Positions 48,901 to 58,213 of a stretch of 64,000 bases of DNA are shown here, piece by piece. Location of the stretch: positions 11,721,047-11,785,046 of the forward strand of contig NC_047066.1 in NCBI RefSeq assembly GCF_902459465.1. The letters are read 5' to 3'. Source of the stretch: Asterias rubens. Taxonomy: Eukaryota; Echinodermata; Asteroidea; Forcipulatida; Asteriidae. Numbering within the stretch: the stretch's first letter is position 1; each line of letters starts with the position of its first letter. Position numbers and translations under genes: made by a program. A model generated the notes under the pieces. That model made no database searches, was not told the DNA's origin, and worked only from the letters and a program-made list of their open reading frames with translations.

Positions 48901-49458
48901 TCGAAATCGTATTTGCTACGCCCAAATCGTGTATGTTGGTATCTCTGCCAATAGTGTCCACTGCCTTTAATTGCTCAAAATTACTTTTAGCATAAAAAAC
49001 TTACTTGGTAACTATGGAAAGGTGTTGACAGTATAAAACATTGTGTGAAACAGCTCTAAAGTTTCACAGATAGTCATTTTGTGCATGAGTACATGTACAT
49101 GTACATACACGTATGTTGGGATACACCAAGTGAGAATAAACAAGTCTGTGACAGTTACCAAAGGTGTCTACGGTGCCTTTAATGAGTATGGCTCTATTTT
49201 ATGCATTAGGATCTTCGAACCAACGTTCCAGGCAGGTTCAAGACAGGGGAGTACTATGACCACCACTACAATCAGTCTTCTAACAACAACACCAAAGATA
49301 ATGCACCAGAGGGAGTCCAAGTAGTCAAAGGAGAGGGCGTCGGAGAGTTCAATCTAGGATCAACGATAGTTCTGATCTTTGAGGCACCGAAAGATTTTGA
49401 ATTTTCCTTCAAGCCGGGGGAGAAGATTCGCCTGGGAGAGGGTATTAGTTCACTTTGA
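36282..49458 (+). CDS. PISD: Phosphatidylserine decarboxylase, mitochondrial form (seven coding exons)
   Basis: Joining 36282-36378, 37478-37671, 41576-41812, 43810-43953, 44561-44705, 46408-46568 and 49210-49458 gives 408 residues, the usual length of animal PISD. The enzyme makes phosphatidylethanolamine from phosphatidylserine at the mitochondrial inner membrane. Residues 1-32 are Arg-rich and acid-poor at the start, like a targeting peptide; about 54-72 form one membrane segment. SPCDG (Asp 181), YHRFHSP (His 255, 258) and LGST (Ser 377) are present: Ser 377 becomes the pyruvoyl group when the chain cleaves itself into beta and alpha subunits, with the Asp/His helping (family knowledge). 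All junctions are in phase. Intron 5 uses a GC donor. An alternative first exon lies at 40077-40454. A candidate 5' UTR exon lies near 35.1-35.4 kb. Confidence 0.95.
36864..37455. mobile_element. TTAA family 1 remnant split by a family 3 element, next to PISD exon 2
   Basis: AGGCACTGGACACTATTGGT start, then interrupted at 36977. After the family 3 copy, family 1 internal sequence resumes (GAAAGCACACGAATTTG, TTGCAACTTTGATGA) and stops about 20 bp before the exon 2 acceptor. Confidence 0.75.
36981..37353. mobile_element. TTAA family 3 element (AGCCAT...ATGGCT ends)
   Basis: TTAA at 36977 and 37354. Right end CGAAAGTGTCCAATGGCT; internal landmarks CATGTCATGACATGGCGAAA and TTCTCCCGACTCCGATGACC. 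Confidence 0.9.
37478..37671 (+). CDS. PISD: PISD exon 2 (membrane segment)
   Basis: Encodes (V)[17 protein letters not shown], then the hydrophobic stretch [19 protein letters not shown] and a charged [13 protein letters not shown], ending SPWQ|GTAATT. This matches the layout of the animal PISD inner-membrane anchor. The acceptor TTCTTTGCAG lies about 20 bp from the end of a transposon remnant. Confidence 0.9.
37762..37845. mobile_element. Same family, short fragment after PISD exon 2
   Basis: GGGCCCAATTTTATGGCTCT and GAAGCAGGGAATTCCCCACT only. Confidence 0.55.
37923..38296. mobile_element. TTAA family 2, complete, in PISD intron 2
   Basis: TTAA at 37919 and 38297; ends AGGGAAGGTACACACTTGAT and CGTGTACCTTCCCT. 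The interior matches the 2297-3206 copy outside its insertion. Confidence 0.92.
38669..39046. mobile_element. TTAA family 1, complete, in PISD intron 2
   Basis: TTAA at 38665 and 39047; ends AGGCAGTGGACACTATTGGT and GTGTCCACTGCCT. One of the best-preserved copies. Confidence 0.92.
39050..39660. other. PISD intron 2 between a transposon and the alternative exon; nothing recognised
   Basis: AT-rich, low complexity in places. ACTCCTTTTGT near 39405 and ACCAAAAGGAGTG near 39470 form a loose inverted pair. Confidence 0.5.
39660..40076 (+). promoter_or_regulatory. Candidate promoter and 5' UTR of the alternative PISD exon
   Basis: A GC- and CpG-richer block than its surroundings, with GGACGGACGGAC at about 39730 and GCCGGCCGGCG at about 39990. 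It sits directly upstream of the 40077 ATG. No TATA box is obvious. An acceptor-like tract ending TTTTCAG precedes about 39965, so a spliced leader is possible. Confidence 0.35.
40077..40454 (+). CDS. PISD: Candidate alternative PISD first exon (hydrophobic N-terminus)
   Basis: ATG at 40077 in a strong context (AAAATGG) opens a 140-codon frame ending 40499. At 40454 the frame meets a strong donor, AGA|GTGAGT, in phase 0, exactly what exon 3 accepts. Spliced this way the protein would be 437 residues. It begins [20 protein letters not shown]; residues 6-32 are hydrophobic, followed by a Pro/Cys-containing turn, a second hydrophobic stretch around 51-67, then an acidic Ser-rich tail. There is no Arg-rich presequence. 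Vertebrate PISD is reported to have a lipid-droplet isoform made through an alternative N-terminus joined at the equivalent exon (established knowledge); homology of this exon to it is inference. Alternatively it is an intronless gene nested in intron 2, ending 40499 with AATAAA at 40725. Confidence 0.6.
40725..40730 (+). terminator. AATAAA polyadenylation signal
   Basis: AATAAA 226 bp after the stop of the unspliced 40077-40499 frame. It could end a short transcript if the donor at 40455 is not used. Confidence 0.35.
40955..41182. mobile_element. Same GGCTCTGCTTACTG family, PISD intron 2
   Basis: GCCGAAGCAGGAAATTGTAT and TAATTAGGCATTCTAC are shared with the 288 copy; right end GGTAAACAGAGCCATGAAGT. 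Confidence 0.7.
41215..41290 (+). mobile_element. tRNA-like SINE head, PISD intron 2
   Basis: ATAGTCAAGTGGTTAGACTG (A box) and GTGGTTCGAATCCCCC (B box), correct spacing for an RNA polymerase III promoter; acceptor arm not convincing. Confidence 0.55.
41576..41812 (+). CDS. PISD: PISD exon 3
   Basis: 79 codons, phase 0 to 0: [17 protein letters not shown] through [20 protein letters not shown] and QTRSL. The L-FFRR-LKPxxRPV block is a PISD hallmark. Acceptor TATTTCCAG, donor CTC|GTAAGT. This is the common exon that both candidate N-termini join. Confidence 0.96.
41844..42032. mobile_element. Same TTCATACTTCCTGCGAATG family, PISD intron 3
   Basis: Left CAATCATACTTCCTGCGAAT, right AGAGGAAGTATGAACTGGGC; GTTGAGCTGTGTTCAACTCC at the centre. 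Confidence 0.8.
42393..42552. mobile_element. Inverted-repeat element, GAGTCACACTGCAGGGATAA
   Basis: Ends GAGTCACACTGCAG and CTGCAGTGTGACTC; interior ATTCTATTGGTTGA and inverse. 22490-22680 is a diverged relative. Confidence 0.8.
42862..42912. repeat. (TTTA)n microsatellite, PISD intron 3
   Basis: About 12 copies of ATTT uninterrupted. Confidence 0.9.
43404..43735 (+). mobile_element. tRNA-derived SINE, PISD intron 3
   Basis: Head GGCGTGTGTGATAGCGCTTG with CCCGGTTCGATTCCCGGCC (B box), body with GTGCGTTGGTTCTCTGCTGT and a T/A-rich 3' end near 43720. Ends about 75 bp before PISD exon 4. Confidence 0.75.
43810..43953 (+). CDS. PISD: PISD exon 4 (catalytic Asp)
   Basis: 48 codons: [20 protein letters not shown], then [15 protein letters not shown] and onward. 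SPCDG is the SPxDG motif carrying the general-base Asp. Acceptor CATCATCAG, donor GAG|GTAAAT. Confidence 0.96.
44561..44705 (+). CDS. PISD: PISD exon 5 (His motif; ends at a GC donor)
   Basis: Encodes [20 protein letters not shown], then [19 protein letters not shown] and RRHFPG. The APGDYHxFHSP block holds the catalytic His. The exon must end at CCAG because exon 6 supplies GT to complete the Gly of HFPG; the next intron bases are GCTAGT, so the donor is GC. Confidence 0.93.
45597..45875. mobile_element. TTAA family 5, diverged
   Basis: AAAGGGACACGTTTCCTTGG start, GTAGGCCATTTTGTGG centre, TATAGTGTCCCTTAA end. Confidence 0.65.
45901..46286. mobile_element. TTAA family 1, complete, in PISD intron 5
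   Basis: TTAA at 45897 and 46287; ends AGCCACTGGACACTATCCGT and GTGTCCAGTGTCT. Ends about 120 bp before PISD exon 6. Confidence 0.9.
46408..46568 (+). CDS. PISD: PISD exon 6
   Basis: Encodes (G)[20 protein letters not shown], then [27 protein letters not shown] and YFDE. These are strongly conserved PISD segments ([14 protein letters not shown]). Acceptor CTCGCAG, donor GAG|GTAAGC. Confidence 0.96.
46617..46862. mobile_element. Inverted-repeat element, GGGCCCAATTTCATAGAGC family
   Basis: Ends GGGCCCAATTTCATAGAGCT and AGCTCTATGAAATTGGACCC; centre with AGGATTACCAACCA and inverse. Palindromic element without coding capacity. Confidence 0.9.
46885..47181. mobile_element. TTAA family 1, internally shortened
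   Basis: TTAA at 46881 and about 47182; ends AGGCACTTGACACTATTGGT and GTGTCCAGTGTCTT. About 80 bp shorter than complete copies. Confidence 0.85.
47190..47472. mobile_element. Family 2-related remnant
   Basis: Keeps AAGTGAAATGATTCTC, TTTTAAGAGTGATGACCAA and a decayed GTACCTCCCTT end. A related remnant lies at 59640-59905. Confidence 0.55.
47477..48966. mobile_element. TTAA family 1 copy split by a 1.1 kb inverted-repeat element
   Basis: Left part 47477-47844 and right part 48951-48966 (ATAGTGTCCACTGCCT, then TTAA at 48967). The break is filled by the 47845-48950 element. Confidence 0.85.
47845..48950. mobile_element. 1.1 kb inverted-repeat DNA element nested in a TTAA element
   Basis: Ends TGGCAGAGATGCCAACAT and ATGTTGGTATCTCTGCCA are reverse complements except one base. 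Interior holds a GTG-rich direct repeat (TTACTTAAATGTAACATAAA near 48100-48170) and a 120-codon minus frame (48354-48716) without a recognised domain. No clear target duplication, no transposase. Confidence 0.8.
48971..49182. mobile_element. TTAA family 1 remnant abutting PISD exon 7
   Basis: Starts inside the family (TTGCTCAAAATTACTTTTAG) and keeps a diverged right end, GGTGTCTACGGTGCCT then TTAA. Exon 7 begins 28 bp later. Confidence 0.75.
49210..49458 (+). CDS. PISD: PISD exon 7 (LGST self-processing site, stop)
   Basis: Starts [18 protein letters not shown], passes an Asn-rich loop ([10 protein letters not shown]), then [25 protein letters not shown] and [10 protein letters not shown], stop TGA at 49456-49458. 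LGST is the autocleavage site that creates the pyruvoyl alpha subunit. The acceptor GCATTAG lies 28 bp after a TTAA element remnant. Confidence 0.96.
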   Translation, partial: DLRTNVPGRFKTGEYYDHHYNQSSNNNTKDNAPEGVQVVKGEGVGEFNLGSTIVLIFEAPKDFEFSFKPGEKIRLGEGISSL

Positions 49459-50070
49459 GGATGAGTTGGTCTTTGGTTTAGCAATCCTATCAGGAAAATG
49501 TCACCAGCAAGAGCCTTCTTCTTTGGTTCAACTCTTCTTTAGAATAACAACCCAAGGAAGGATTAATCAATTGAAGAAAAATCAATTTCTTTTTCGGTAC
49601 TTTTGCTCAAAATGCAACTATTTGTTGAGAAGAGAATTTTAATGTTAGGACAAAATGCCTAAGTTCTGTGAAAATTGCATTTCACATAAAACGTTCTTGC
49701 TGTTGTGTCAGCCTGTAACTTAAAGGAGACAATTGATGTAGTCATTGCCTTGGTTTCTGTTGAAATGTTATGATGAGAAAATGTAATATTTTCCTCTGGA
49801 GGTGTCTTTAATCCAGGTGTTATCTTTGACCTAATGAAGTGCGAAGACGGGTACTTTCAAATCAATTTAGAGTGAAGTTCGTTCAGACTTTCACTCCCAA
49901 AAGAGCGAAACTGACGCCACTCGCACAAAATTGTCCCTCTTTTATATTATGAGAGTAATATTGATTTGCTTAGCTACTTTGTATGCGTAAGAAATTATAC
50001 GATTGAGGCAGGGGACTTCAGGTGGACTTCTGATCATGCTGGTCATGTTGGTTGTGCATTTTTCTATAAA

Positions 50071-50214
50071 GCCCACTTCATACTTCATGCTCGATACAAA
50101 TTGGAGATACCTGCCCTGTTTTGGCAGTGAATGTTTCGCAGGAGTTGAACACAGCTCAAGTTTTGCAAATTATTTGTTGCAAATTTCGCTTCGCAGGAAG
50201 TATGCACTGGGCTT
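50071..50214. mobile_element. Same family in PISD 3' region
   Basis: Left GCCCACTTCATACTTCATGC, right CGCAGGAAGTATGCACTGGG; centre GGAGTTGAACACAGCTCAAG. Confidence 0.8.
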
Positions 50215-50437
50215 ACCTTGACACTTCAATGGTCAATGGATTTATATGTATGTGTGGAGATACTTCAAGGTGATGTGTACAGTAACAAAAGTGTACATTC
50301 TTATATTATCTGTAACTTTATGGGAGTTGAGGGACAAAACATTTACAATTTATGTATTTTTTACTAGATGTATATGACTTTCTTTTTCACTGTGCAGAGT
50401 CACAAAATGAGCACCTTTTGAAGGTTGCCGTGTCTGA

Positions 50438-50560
50438 ATTAGGCCGTATCCGAATTGACGTCTTCAGCTGTTGCTAAGGATGTCCTATGCCTCAACGCAT
50501 GATGAAGTGAAATTGGAGCCGTAGCCTAGCTGTAGCTGCCAATTCGGACATGGCCTAAGA
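50438..50560. mobile_element. Inverted-repeat element, AGGCCGTATCCGAATT
   Basis: Ends TTAGGCCGTATCCGAATT and AATTCGGACATGGCCTAA; interior CAGCTGTTGCTA / TAGCTGTAGCTG. Confidence 0.75.
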
Positions 50561-50909
50561 AGTTTTCCAGAAGTTTTACAAACGTGGACGGGGGACTGCT
50601 GTAAGTTTTTACTTTGCCTTGTCAGTGAAGTGATCACTGAACAGGTTAAACTTAAAGTATCACTTTATTTAACAAAGCCCGTACTTAACCTCTATGTATT
50701 AACAATTTAGGTAAATAGTGTGGAATTCCCATCTGACTACAGTGAATGTATTATGACATTCTTATGAACTGATGTACATGTACAACAGTGGTCCAACATG
50801 GTCCCAAAACCATTAAATAATGTGAATTATAAACGAATAACAACTGTGCAGTCATTTTGTGTGTGATTAAAACTGCTGGACTGAACCCTCTTATTTATTT
50901 TTTTAATTT

Positions 50910-53900
50910 TAGATCCAAATTGGATAAGTACACAAGGCTAAAGGCCTTGTTAACAAGGCTATAGCCTTGCACATATTTTCAGGCAAAATTTGACGAGTAC
51001 ACAAGGCTAAAGGCCTTGTACATATTTTCAGGCAAAATTTGACGAGTACACAAGGCTAAAGGCCTTGCACATATTTTCAGGCAAAATTTGACAAGTACAC
51101 AAGGCTAAAAGTCGTGTACACAAGGCTATAGCCTTGCACATATTTTTAGGCAAAATTTGACAAGTACACAAGGCTAAAGGCCTTGTTATCAAGGCTATAG
51201 CCTTGCACATATTTTTAGGCAAAATTTGACAAGTACACAAGGCTAAAGGCCTTGTTATCATATTTTCAGGCAAAATTTGACAAGTACACAAGGCTAAAAG
51301 TCGTGTACACAAGGCCTTGTACATATTTTTAGGCAAAACTTGACAAGTACACAAGGCTAAAGCCTTGTTAACAATTGCACATATTTTCAGGCAAAATTTG
51401 ACAAGTACACAAGGCTAAAGGCCTTGCACATATTTTCAGGCAAAATTTGACAAGTACACAAGGCTAAAAGTCGTGTACACAAGGCTATAGCCTTGCACAT
51501 ATTTTTAGGCAAAATTTGACAAGTACACAAGGCTAAAGGCCTTGCACATATTTTCAGGCAAAATTTGACAAGTACACAAGGCTAAAAGTTGTGTACATAT
51601 TTTTAGGCAAAATTTGACAAGTACACAAGGCTAAAGGCCTTGTTATCAAGGCTATAGCCTTGTACATATTTTCAGGCAAAATTTGACAAGTACACAAGGC
51701 TAAAGGCCTTGTTAACAAGGCTATAGCCTTGCACATATTTTCAGGCAAAATTTGACAAGTACACAAGGCTTAAAGCGGTGTACACAAGGCTATAGCCTTG
51801 CACATATTTTCAGGCAAAATTTGACAAGTACACAAGGCTAAAGGCCTTGTACATATTTTCAGGCAAAATTTGACAAGTACACAAGGCTAAAAGCGGTGTA
51901 CACAAGGCTTGTACATATTTTCAGGCAAAATTTGACAAGTACACAAGGCTAAAAGTCGTGTACACAAGGCTATAGCCTTGTACATATTTTCAGGCAAAAT
52001 TTGGCGAGTACACAAGGCTAAAGCCTTGTTAACAAGGCTATAGCCTTGCACATATTTTTAGGCAAAATTTGACAAGTACACAAGGCTAAAGGCCTTGTAC
52101 ATATTTTCAGGCAAAATTTGACAAGTACACAAGGCTTTAGCCTTGTACATATTTTCAGGCAAAATTTGACAAGTACACAAGGCTAAAGGCCTTGCACATA
52201 TTTTCAGGCAAAATTTGACAAGTACACAAGGCTAAAGGCCTTGTTATCAAGGCTATAGCCTTGTACATATTTTCAGGCAAAACTTGACAAGTACACAAGG
52301 CTAAAGCCTTGTCAACAAGGCTATAGCCTTGCACATATTTTTAGGCAAAATTTGACAAGTACACAAGGCTAAAGGCCTTGCACATATTTTTAGGCAAAAT
52401 TTGACAAGTACACAAGGCTAAAGGCCTTGTTATCAAGGCTATAGCCTTGTACATATTTTCAGGCAAAATTTGACAAGTACACAAGGCTAAAGGCCTTGTT
52501 AACAAGGCTATAGCCTTGCACATATTTTCAGGCAAAATTTGACAAGTACACAAGGCTTAAAGCGGTGTACACAAGGCTATAGCCTTGCACATATTTTCAG
52601 GCAAAATTTGACGAGTCGACAAGGCTAAAGGCCTTGTACACATTTTCAGGCAAAATTTGACAAGTACACAAGGCTAAAAGCGGTGTACACAAGGCTTGTA
52701 CATATTTTCAGGCAAAATTTGACAAGTACACAAGGCTAAAAGTTGTGTATACAAGGCTATAGCCTTGCACATATTTTTAGGCAAAATTTGACGAGTTGAC
52801 ACGGCTAAAGGCCTTGCACATATTTTCAGGCAAAATTTGACAAGTACACAAGGCTAAAAGTCGTGTACACAAGGCTATAGCCTTGCACATATTTTTAGGC
52901 AAAATTTGACAAGTACACAAGGCTAAAGGCCTTGTTATCAAGGCCTTGTACATATTTTTAGGCAAAATTTGACAAGTACACAAGGCTAAAGCCTTGTTAA
53001 CAAGGCTATAGCCTTGCACATATTTTCAGGCAAAATTTGACAAGTACACAAGGCTTAAAGCGGTGTACACAAGGCTATAGCCTTGCACATATTTTCAGGC
53101 AAAATTTGACGAGTCGACAAGGCTAAAGGCCTTGTACATATTTTCAGGCAAAATTTGACAAGTACACAAGGCTAAAAGCGGTGTACACAAGGCTTATTTA
53201 TAGCCTTGTACATATTTTCAGGCAAAATTTGACAAGTAGACAAGGCTAAAGGCCTTGTACATATTTTTAGGCAAAACTTGACAAGTACACAAGGCTAAAG
53301 CCTTGTTAACAAGGCTATAGCCTTGCACATATTTTTAGGCAAAATTTGACAAGTACACAAGGCTAAAGGCCTTGTACATATTTTCAGGCAAAATTTGACA
53401 AGTACACAAGGCTAAAAGTCGTGTACACAAGGCTATAGCCTTGCACATATTTTTAGGCAAAATTTGACAAGTACACAGGGCTAAAGGCCTTGCACATATT
53501 TTTAGGCAAAATTTGACAAGTACACAAGGCTAAAGGCCTTGTTATCAAGGCCTTGTACATATTTTCAGGCAAAATTTGACAAGTACACAAGGCTAAAGCC
53601 TTGTTAACAAGGCTATAGCCTTGCACATATTTTCAGGCAAAATTTGACAAGTACACAAGGCTTAAAGCGGTGTACACAAGGCTATAGCCTTGCACATATT
53701 TTCAGGCAAAATTTGACGAGTCGACAAGGCTAAAGGCCTTGTACATATTTTCAGGCAAAATTTGACAAGTACACAAGGCTTGTACATATTTTCAGGCAAA
53801 ATTTGACAAGTACACAAGGCTAAAAGTCGTGTACACAAGGCTATAGCCTTGCACATATTTTTAGGCAAAATTTGACAAGTACACAAGGCTAAAGGCCTTG

Positions 53901-56900
53901 TTATCAAGGCTATAGCCTTGCACATATTTTTAGGCAAAATTTGACAAGTACACAAGGCTAAAGGCCTTGTTATCATATTTTCAGGCAAAATTTGACAAGT
54001 ACACAAGGCTAAAAGTCGTGTACACAAGGCCTTGTACATATTTTTAGGCAAAACTTGACAAGTACACAAGGCTAAAGCCTTGTTAACAATTGCACATATT
54101 TTCAGGCAAAATTTGACAAGTACACAAGGCTAAAGGCCTTGCACATATTTTCAGGCAAAATTTGACAAGTACACAAGGCTAAAAGTCGTGTACACAAGGC
54201 TATAGCCTTGCACATATTTTTAGGCAAAATTTGACAAGTACACAAGGCTAAAGGCCTTGCACATATTTTCAGGCAAAATTTGACAAGTACACAAGGCTAA
54301 AAGTTGTGTACATATTTTTAGGCAAAATTTGATAAGTACACAAGGCTAAAGGCCTTGTTATCAAGGCTATAGCCTTGTACATATTTTCAGGCAAAATTTG
54401 ACAAGTACACAAGGCTAAAGCCTTGTTAACAAGGCTATAGCCTTGCACATATTTTCAGGCAAAATTTGACAAGTACACAAGGCTTAAAGCGGTGTACACA
54501 AGGCTATAGCCTTGCACATATTTTCAGGCAAAATTTGACGAGTCGACAAGGCTAAAGGCCTTGTACATATTTTCAGGCAAAATTTGACAAGTACACAAGG
54601 CTAAAAGCGGTGTACACAAGGCTTGTACATATTTTCAGGCAAAATTTGACAAGTACACAAGGCTAAAAGTCGTGTACACAAGGCTATAGCCTTGTACATA
54701 TTTTTAGGCAAAACTTGACAAGTACACAAGGCTAAAGCCTTGTTAACAAGGCTATAGCCTTGCACATATTTTTAGGCAAAATTTGACAAGTACACAAGGC
54801 TAAAGGCCTTGTACATATTTTCAGGCAAAATTTGACAAGTACACAAGGCTTTAGCCTTGTACATATTTTCAGGCAAAATTTGACAAGTACACAAGGCTAA
54901 AGGCCTTGCACATATTTTCAGGCAAAATTTGACAAGTACACAAGGCTAAAGGCCTTGTTATCAAGGCTATAGCCTTGTACATATTTTCAGGCAAAACTTG
55001 ACAAGTACACAAGGCTAAAGCCTTGTCAACAAGGCTATAGCCTTGCACATATTTTTAGGCAAAATTTGACAAGTACACAAGGCTAAAGGCCTTGCACATA
55101 TTTTTAGGCAAAATTTGACAAGTACACAAGGCTAAAGGCCTTGTTATCAAGGCTATAGCCTTGTACATATTTTCAGGCAAAATTTGACAAGTACACAAGG
55201 CTAAAGCCTTGTTAACAAGGCTATAGCCTTGCACATATTTTCAGGCAAAATTTGACAAGTACACAAGGCTTAAAGCGGTGTACACAAGGCTATAGCCTTG
55301 CACATATTTTCAGGCAAAATTTGACGAGTCGACAAGGCTAAAGGCCTTGTACACATTTTCAGGCAAAATTTGACAAGTACACAAGGCTAAAAGCGGTGTA
55401 CACAAGGCTTGTACATATTTTCAGGCAAAATTTGACAAGTACACAAGGCTAAAAGTTGTGTATACAAGGCTATAGCCTTGCACATATTTTTAGGCAAAAT
55501 TTGACGAGTTGACACGGCTAAAGGCCTTGCACATATTTTCAGGCAAAATTTGACAAGTACACAAGGCTAAAAGTCGTGTACACAAGGCTATAGCCTTGCA
55601 CATATTTTTAGGCAAAATTTGACAAGTACACAAGGCTAAAGGCCTTGTTATCAAGGCCTTGTACATATTTTTAGGCAAAATTTGACAAGTACACAAGGCT
55701 AAAGCCTTGTTAACAAGGCTATAGCCTTGCACATATTTTCAGGCAAAATTTGACAAGTACACAAGGCTTAAAGCGGTGTACACAAGGCTATAGCCTTGCA
55801 CATATTTTCAGGCAAAATTTGACGAGTCGACAAGGCTAAAGGCCTTGTACATATTTTCAGGCAAAATTTGACAAGTACACAAGGCTAAAAGCGGTGTACA
55901 CAAGGCTATAGCCTTGTACATATTTTCAGGCAAAATTTGACAAGTAGACAAGGCTAAAGGCCTTGTACATATTTTTAGGCAAAACTTGACAAGTACACAA
56001 GGCTAAAGCCTTGTTAACAAGGCTATAGCCTTGCACATATTTTTAGGCAAAATTTGACAAGTACACAAGGCTAAAGGCCTTGTACATATTTTCAGGCAAA
56101 ATTTGACAAGTACACAAGGCTAAAAGTCGTGTACACAAGGCTATAGCCTTGCACATATTTTTAGGCAAAATTTGACAAGTACACAGGGCTAAAGGCCTTG
56201 CACATATTTTTAGGCAAAATTTGACAAGTACACAAGGCTAAAGGCCTTGTTATCAAGGCCTTGTACATATTTTCAGGCAAAATTTGACAAGTACACAAGG
56301 CTAAAGCCTTGTTAACAAGGCTATAGCCTTGCACATATTTTCAGGCAAAATTTGACAAGTACACAAGGCTTAAAGCGGTGTACACAAGGCTATAGCCTTG
56401 CACATATTTTCAGGCAAAATTTGACGAGTCGACAAGGCTAAAGGCCTTGTACATATTTTCAGGCAAAATTTGACAAGTACACAAGGCTTGTACATATTTT
56501 CAGGCAAAATTTGACAAGTACACAAGGCTAAAAGTCGTGTACACAAGGCTATAGCCTTGCACATATTTTTAGGCAAAATTTGACAAGTACACAAGGCTAA
56601 AGGCCTTGTTATCAAGGCTATAGCCTTGTACATATTTTCAGGCAAAACTTGACAAGTACACAAGGCTAAAGGCCTTGCACATATTTTTAGGCAAAATTTG
56701 ACAAGTACACAAGGCTAAAGGCCTTGTTGCACATATTTTTAGGCAAAATTTGACAAGTACACAAGGCTAAAGGCCTTGTTATCAAGGCTATAGCCTTGCA
56801 CATATTTTTAGGCAAAATTTGACAAGTACACAAGGCTAAAGGCCTTGTTATCAAGGCTATAGCCTTGTACATATTTTTAGGCAAAACTTGACAAGTACAC

Positions 56901-57800
56901 AAGGCTAAAGGCCTTGTTATCAAGGCTATAGCCTTGTACATATTTTCAGGCAAAACTTGACAAGTACACAAGGCTAAAGGCCTTGCACATATTTTTAGGC
57001 AAAATTTGACAAGTACACAAGGCTAAAGGCCTTGTTGCACATATTTTTAGGCAAAATTTGACAAGTACACAAGGCTAAAGGCCTTGTTATCAAGGCTATA
57101 GCCTTGCACATATTTTCAGGCAAAATTTAACAAGTAACACAAGACTAAAGGCCTTGCACATATTTTCAGGAAAAATTTGACAAGTACACAAGGCTAAAGG
57201 CCTTGCACATATTTTCAGGCAAAATTTGACAAGTACACAAGGCTAAAAGTCGTGTACACAAGGCTATAGCCTTGCACATATTTTTAGGCAAAATTTGACA
57301 AGTACACAAGGCTAAAGGCCTTGTTATCAAGGCTATAGCCTTGTACATATTTTCAGGCAAAACTTGACAAGTACACAAGGCTAAAGGCCTTGCACATATT
57401 TTTAGGCAAAATTTGACAAGTACACAAGGCTAAAGGCCTTGTTATCAAGGCTATAGCCTTGCACATATTTTTAGGCAAAATTTGACAAGTACACAAGGCT
57501 AAAGGCCTTGTTATCAAGGCTATAGCCTTGTACATATTTTCAGGCAAAACTTGACAAGTACACAAGGCTAAAGGCCTTGCACATATTTTTAGGCAAAATT
57601 TGACAAGTACACAAGGCTAAAGGCCTTGTTATCAAGGCTATAGCCTTGCACATATTTTTAGGCAAAATTTGACAAGTACACAAGGCTAAAGGCCTTGTTA
57701 TCAAGGCTATAGCCTTGCACATATTTTCAGGCAAAATTTAACAAGTAACACAAGACTAAAGGCCTTGCACATATTTTCAGGAAAAATTTGACAAGTACAC
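50910..57800. repeat. 6.9 kb satellite array with higher-order repeats
   Basis: Tandem units of about 49 bp, built on ATTTTCAGGCAAAATTTGAC and AAGTACACAAGGC, with alternating spacers (AAGGCCTT, AAGGCTATAGCCTT, AAAAGTCGTGTACAC). A 2.71 kb higher-order unit is repeated: 51107, 53820 and about 56530 are equivalent points, so there are two near-identical copies plus the start of a third. From about 56640 to 57730 shorter higher-order units occur: 187 bp three times (57166, 57353, 57540) and a 304 bp spacing. Open minus frames (repeats of CTCQILPENMCKAIA) are by-products of unit length. No flanking transposon ends were found. Confidence 0.97.
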
Positions 57801-57975
57801 AAGGCGATTTTTTCAATTTTTTGCCCAAATTTGATGAAACTGCTGGACTGACATTACCCCTTGGTTTTTTTTCCATTTTAGGCCCTAAATTTGATAAAGC
57901 TGCTGGACTTACCCCTTGTGATTTATTCCATTTTATTCCATTCCAAAAATGCTGAACCTTACTCTTGTGTTCCTT
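57800..57975. repeat. Degenerate flank of the satellite
   Basis: Two to three copies of a unit with GCTGGACT, ACCCCTTG, then a T-rich tract and TTTTAGGCCCTAAATTTGAT. A similar single copy lies on the left side at about 50868-50930 (ACTGCTGGACTGAACCCTC, then GATCCAAATTGGATAAG). Looks like the older sequence from which the array expanded. Confidence 0.6.
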
Positions 57976-58213
57976 TTCAATGATTGGTTGTGGTTGGAAA
58001 AACATCTAGTTACAACAAATCTATATTTTCACTTAAATGTACTAACTTCAAAGGTGATTTACTATTTATTTTCCCAAATAATCATCACATAGTCCAAATT
58101 AACAAAAGTAAGTATCTTTGTATATAAAATAAATACAGTTGGCCCTCAAGAAGAATCCAAAACAGTATGGTCAACGATAGTAAGATTGAACAGTCTTTGG
58201 GAAAGATGTTAGG

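Larger units (their letters stand above)
49459..50909 (+). other. Probable PISD 3' UTR and flank
   Basis: No coding signal. ATTAAA at 50812-50817 is the best polyadenylation candidate; no nearer AATAAA was noticed. Contains one CATACTTCCTGCGAA-type inverted-repeat element (50071-50214) and a palindromic element at 50438-50560. It ends where the satellite begins. Confidence 0.4.

Noticed and set aside
51028..57734. Minus-strand open frames of 64-135 codons made of CTCQILPENMCKAIA repeats
   Set aside because: They exist only because satellite unit lengths keep frame. There is no start context or splice support, the composition is repetitive, and frames shift between units.
50910..57800. CRISPR-like alternation of repeats and spacers
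   Set aside because: The 'spacers' are themselves repeated and the array is a eukaryotic satellite with higher-order structure; no cas genes, and the setting has introns and SINEs.
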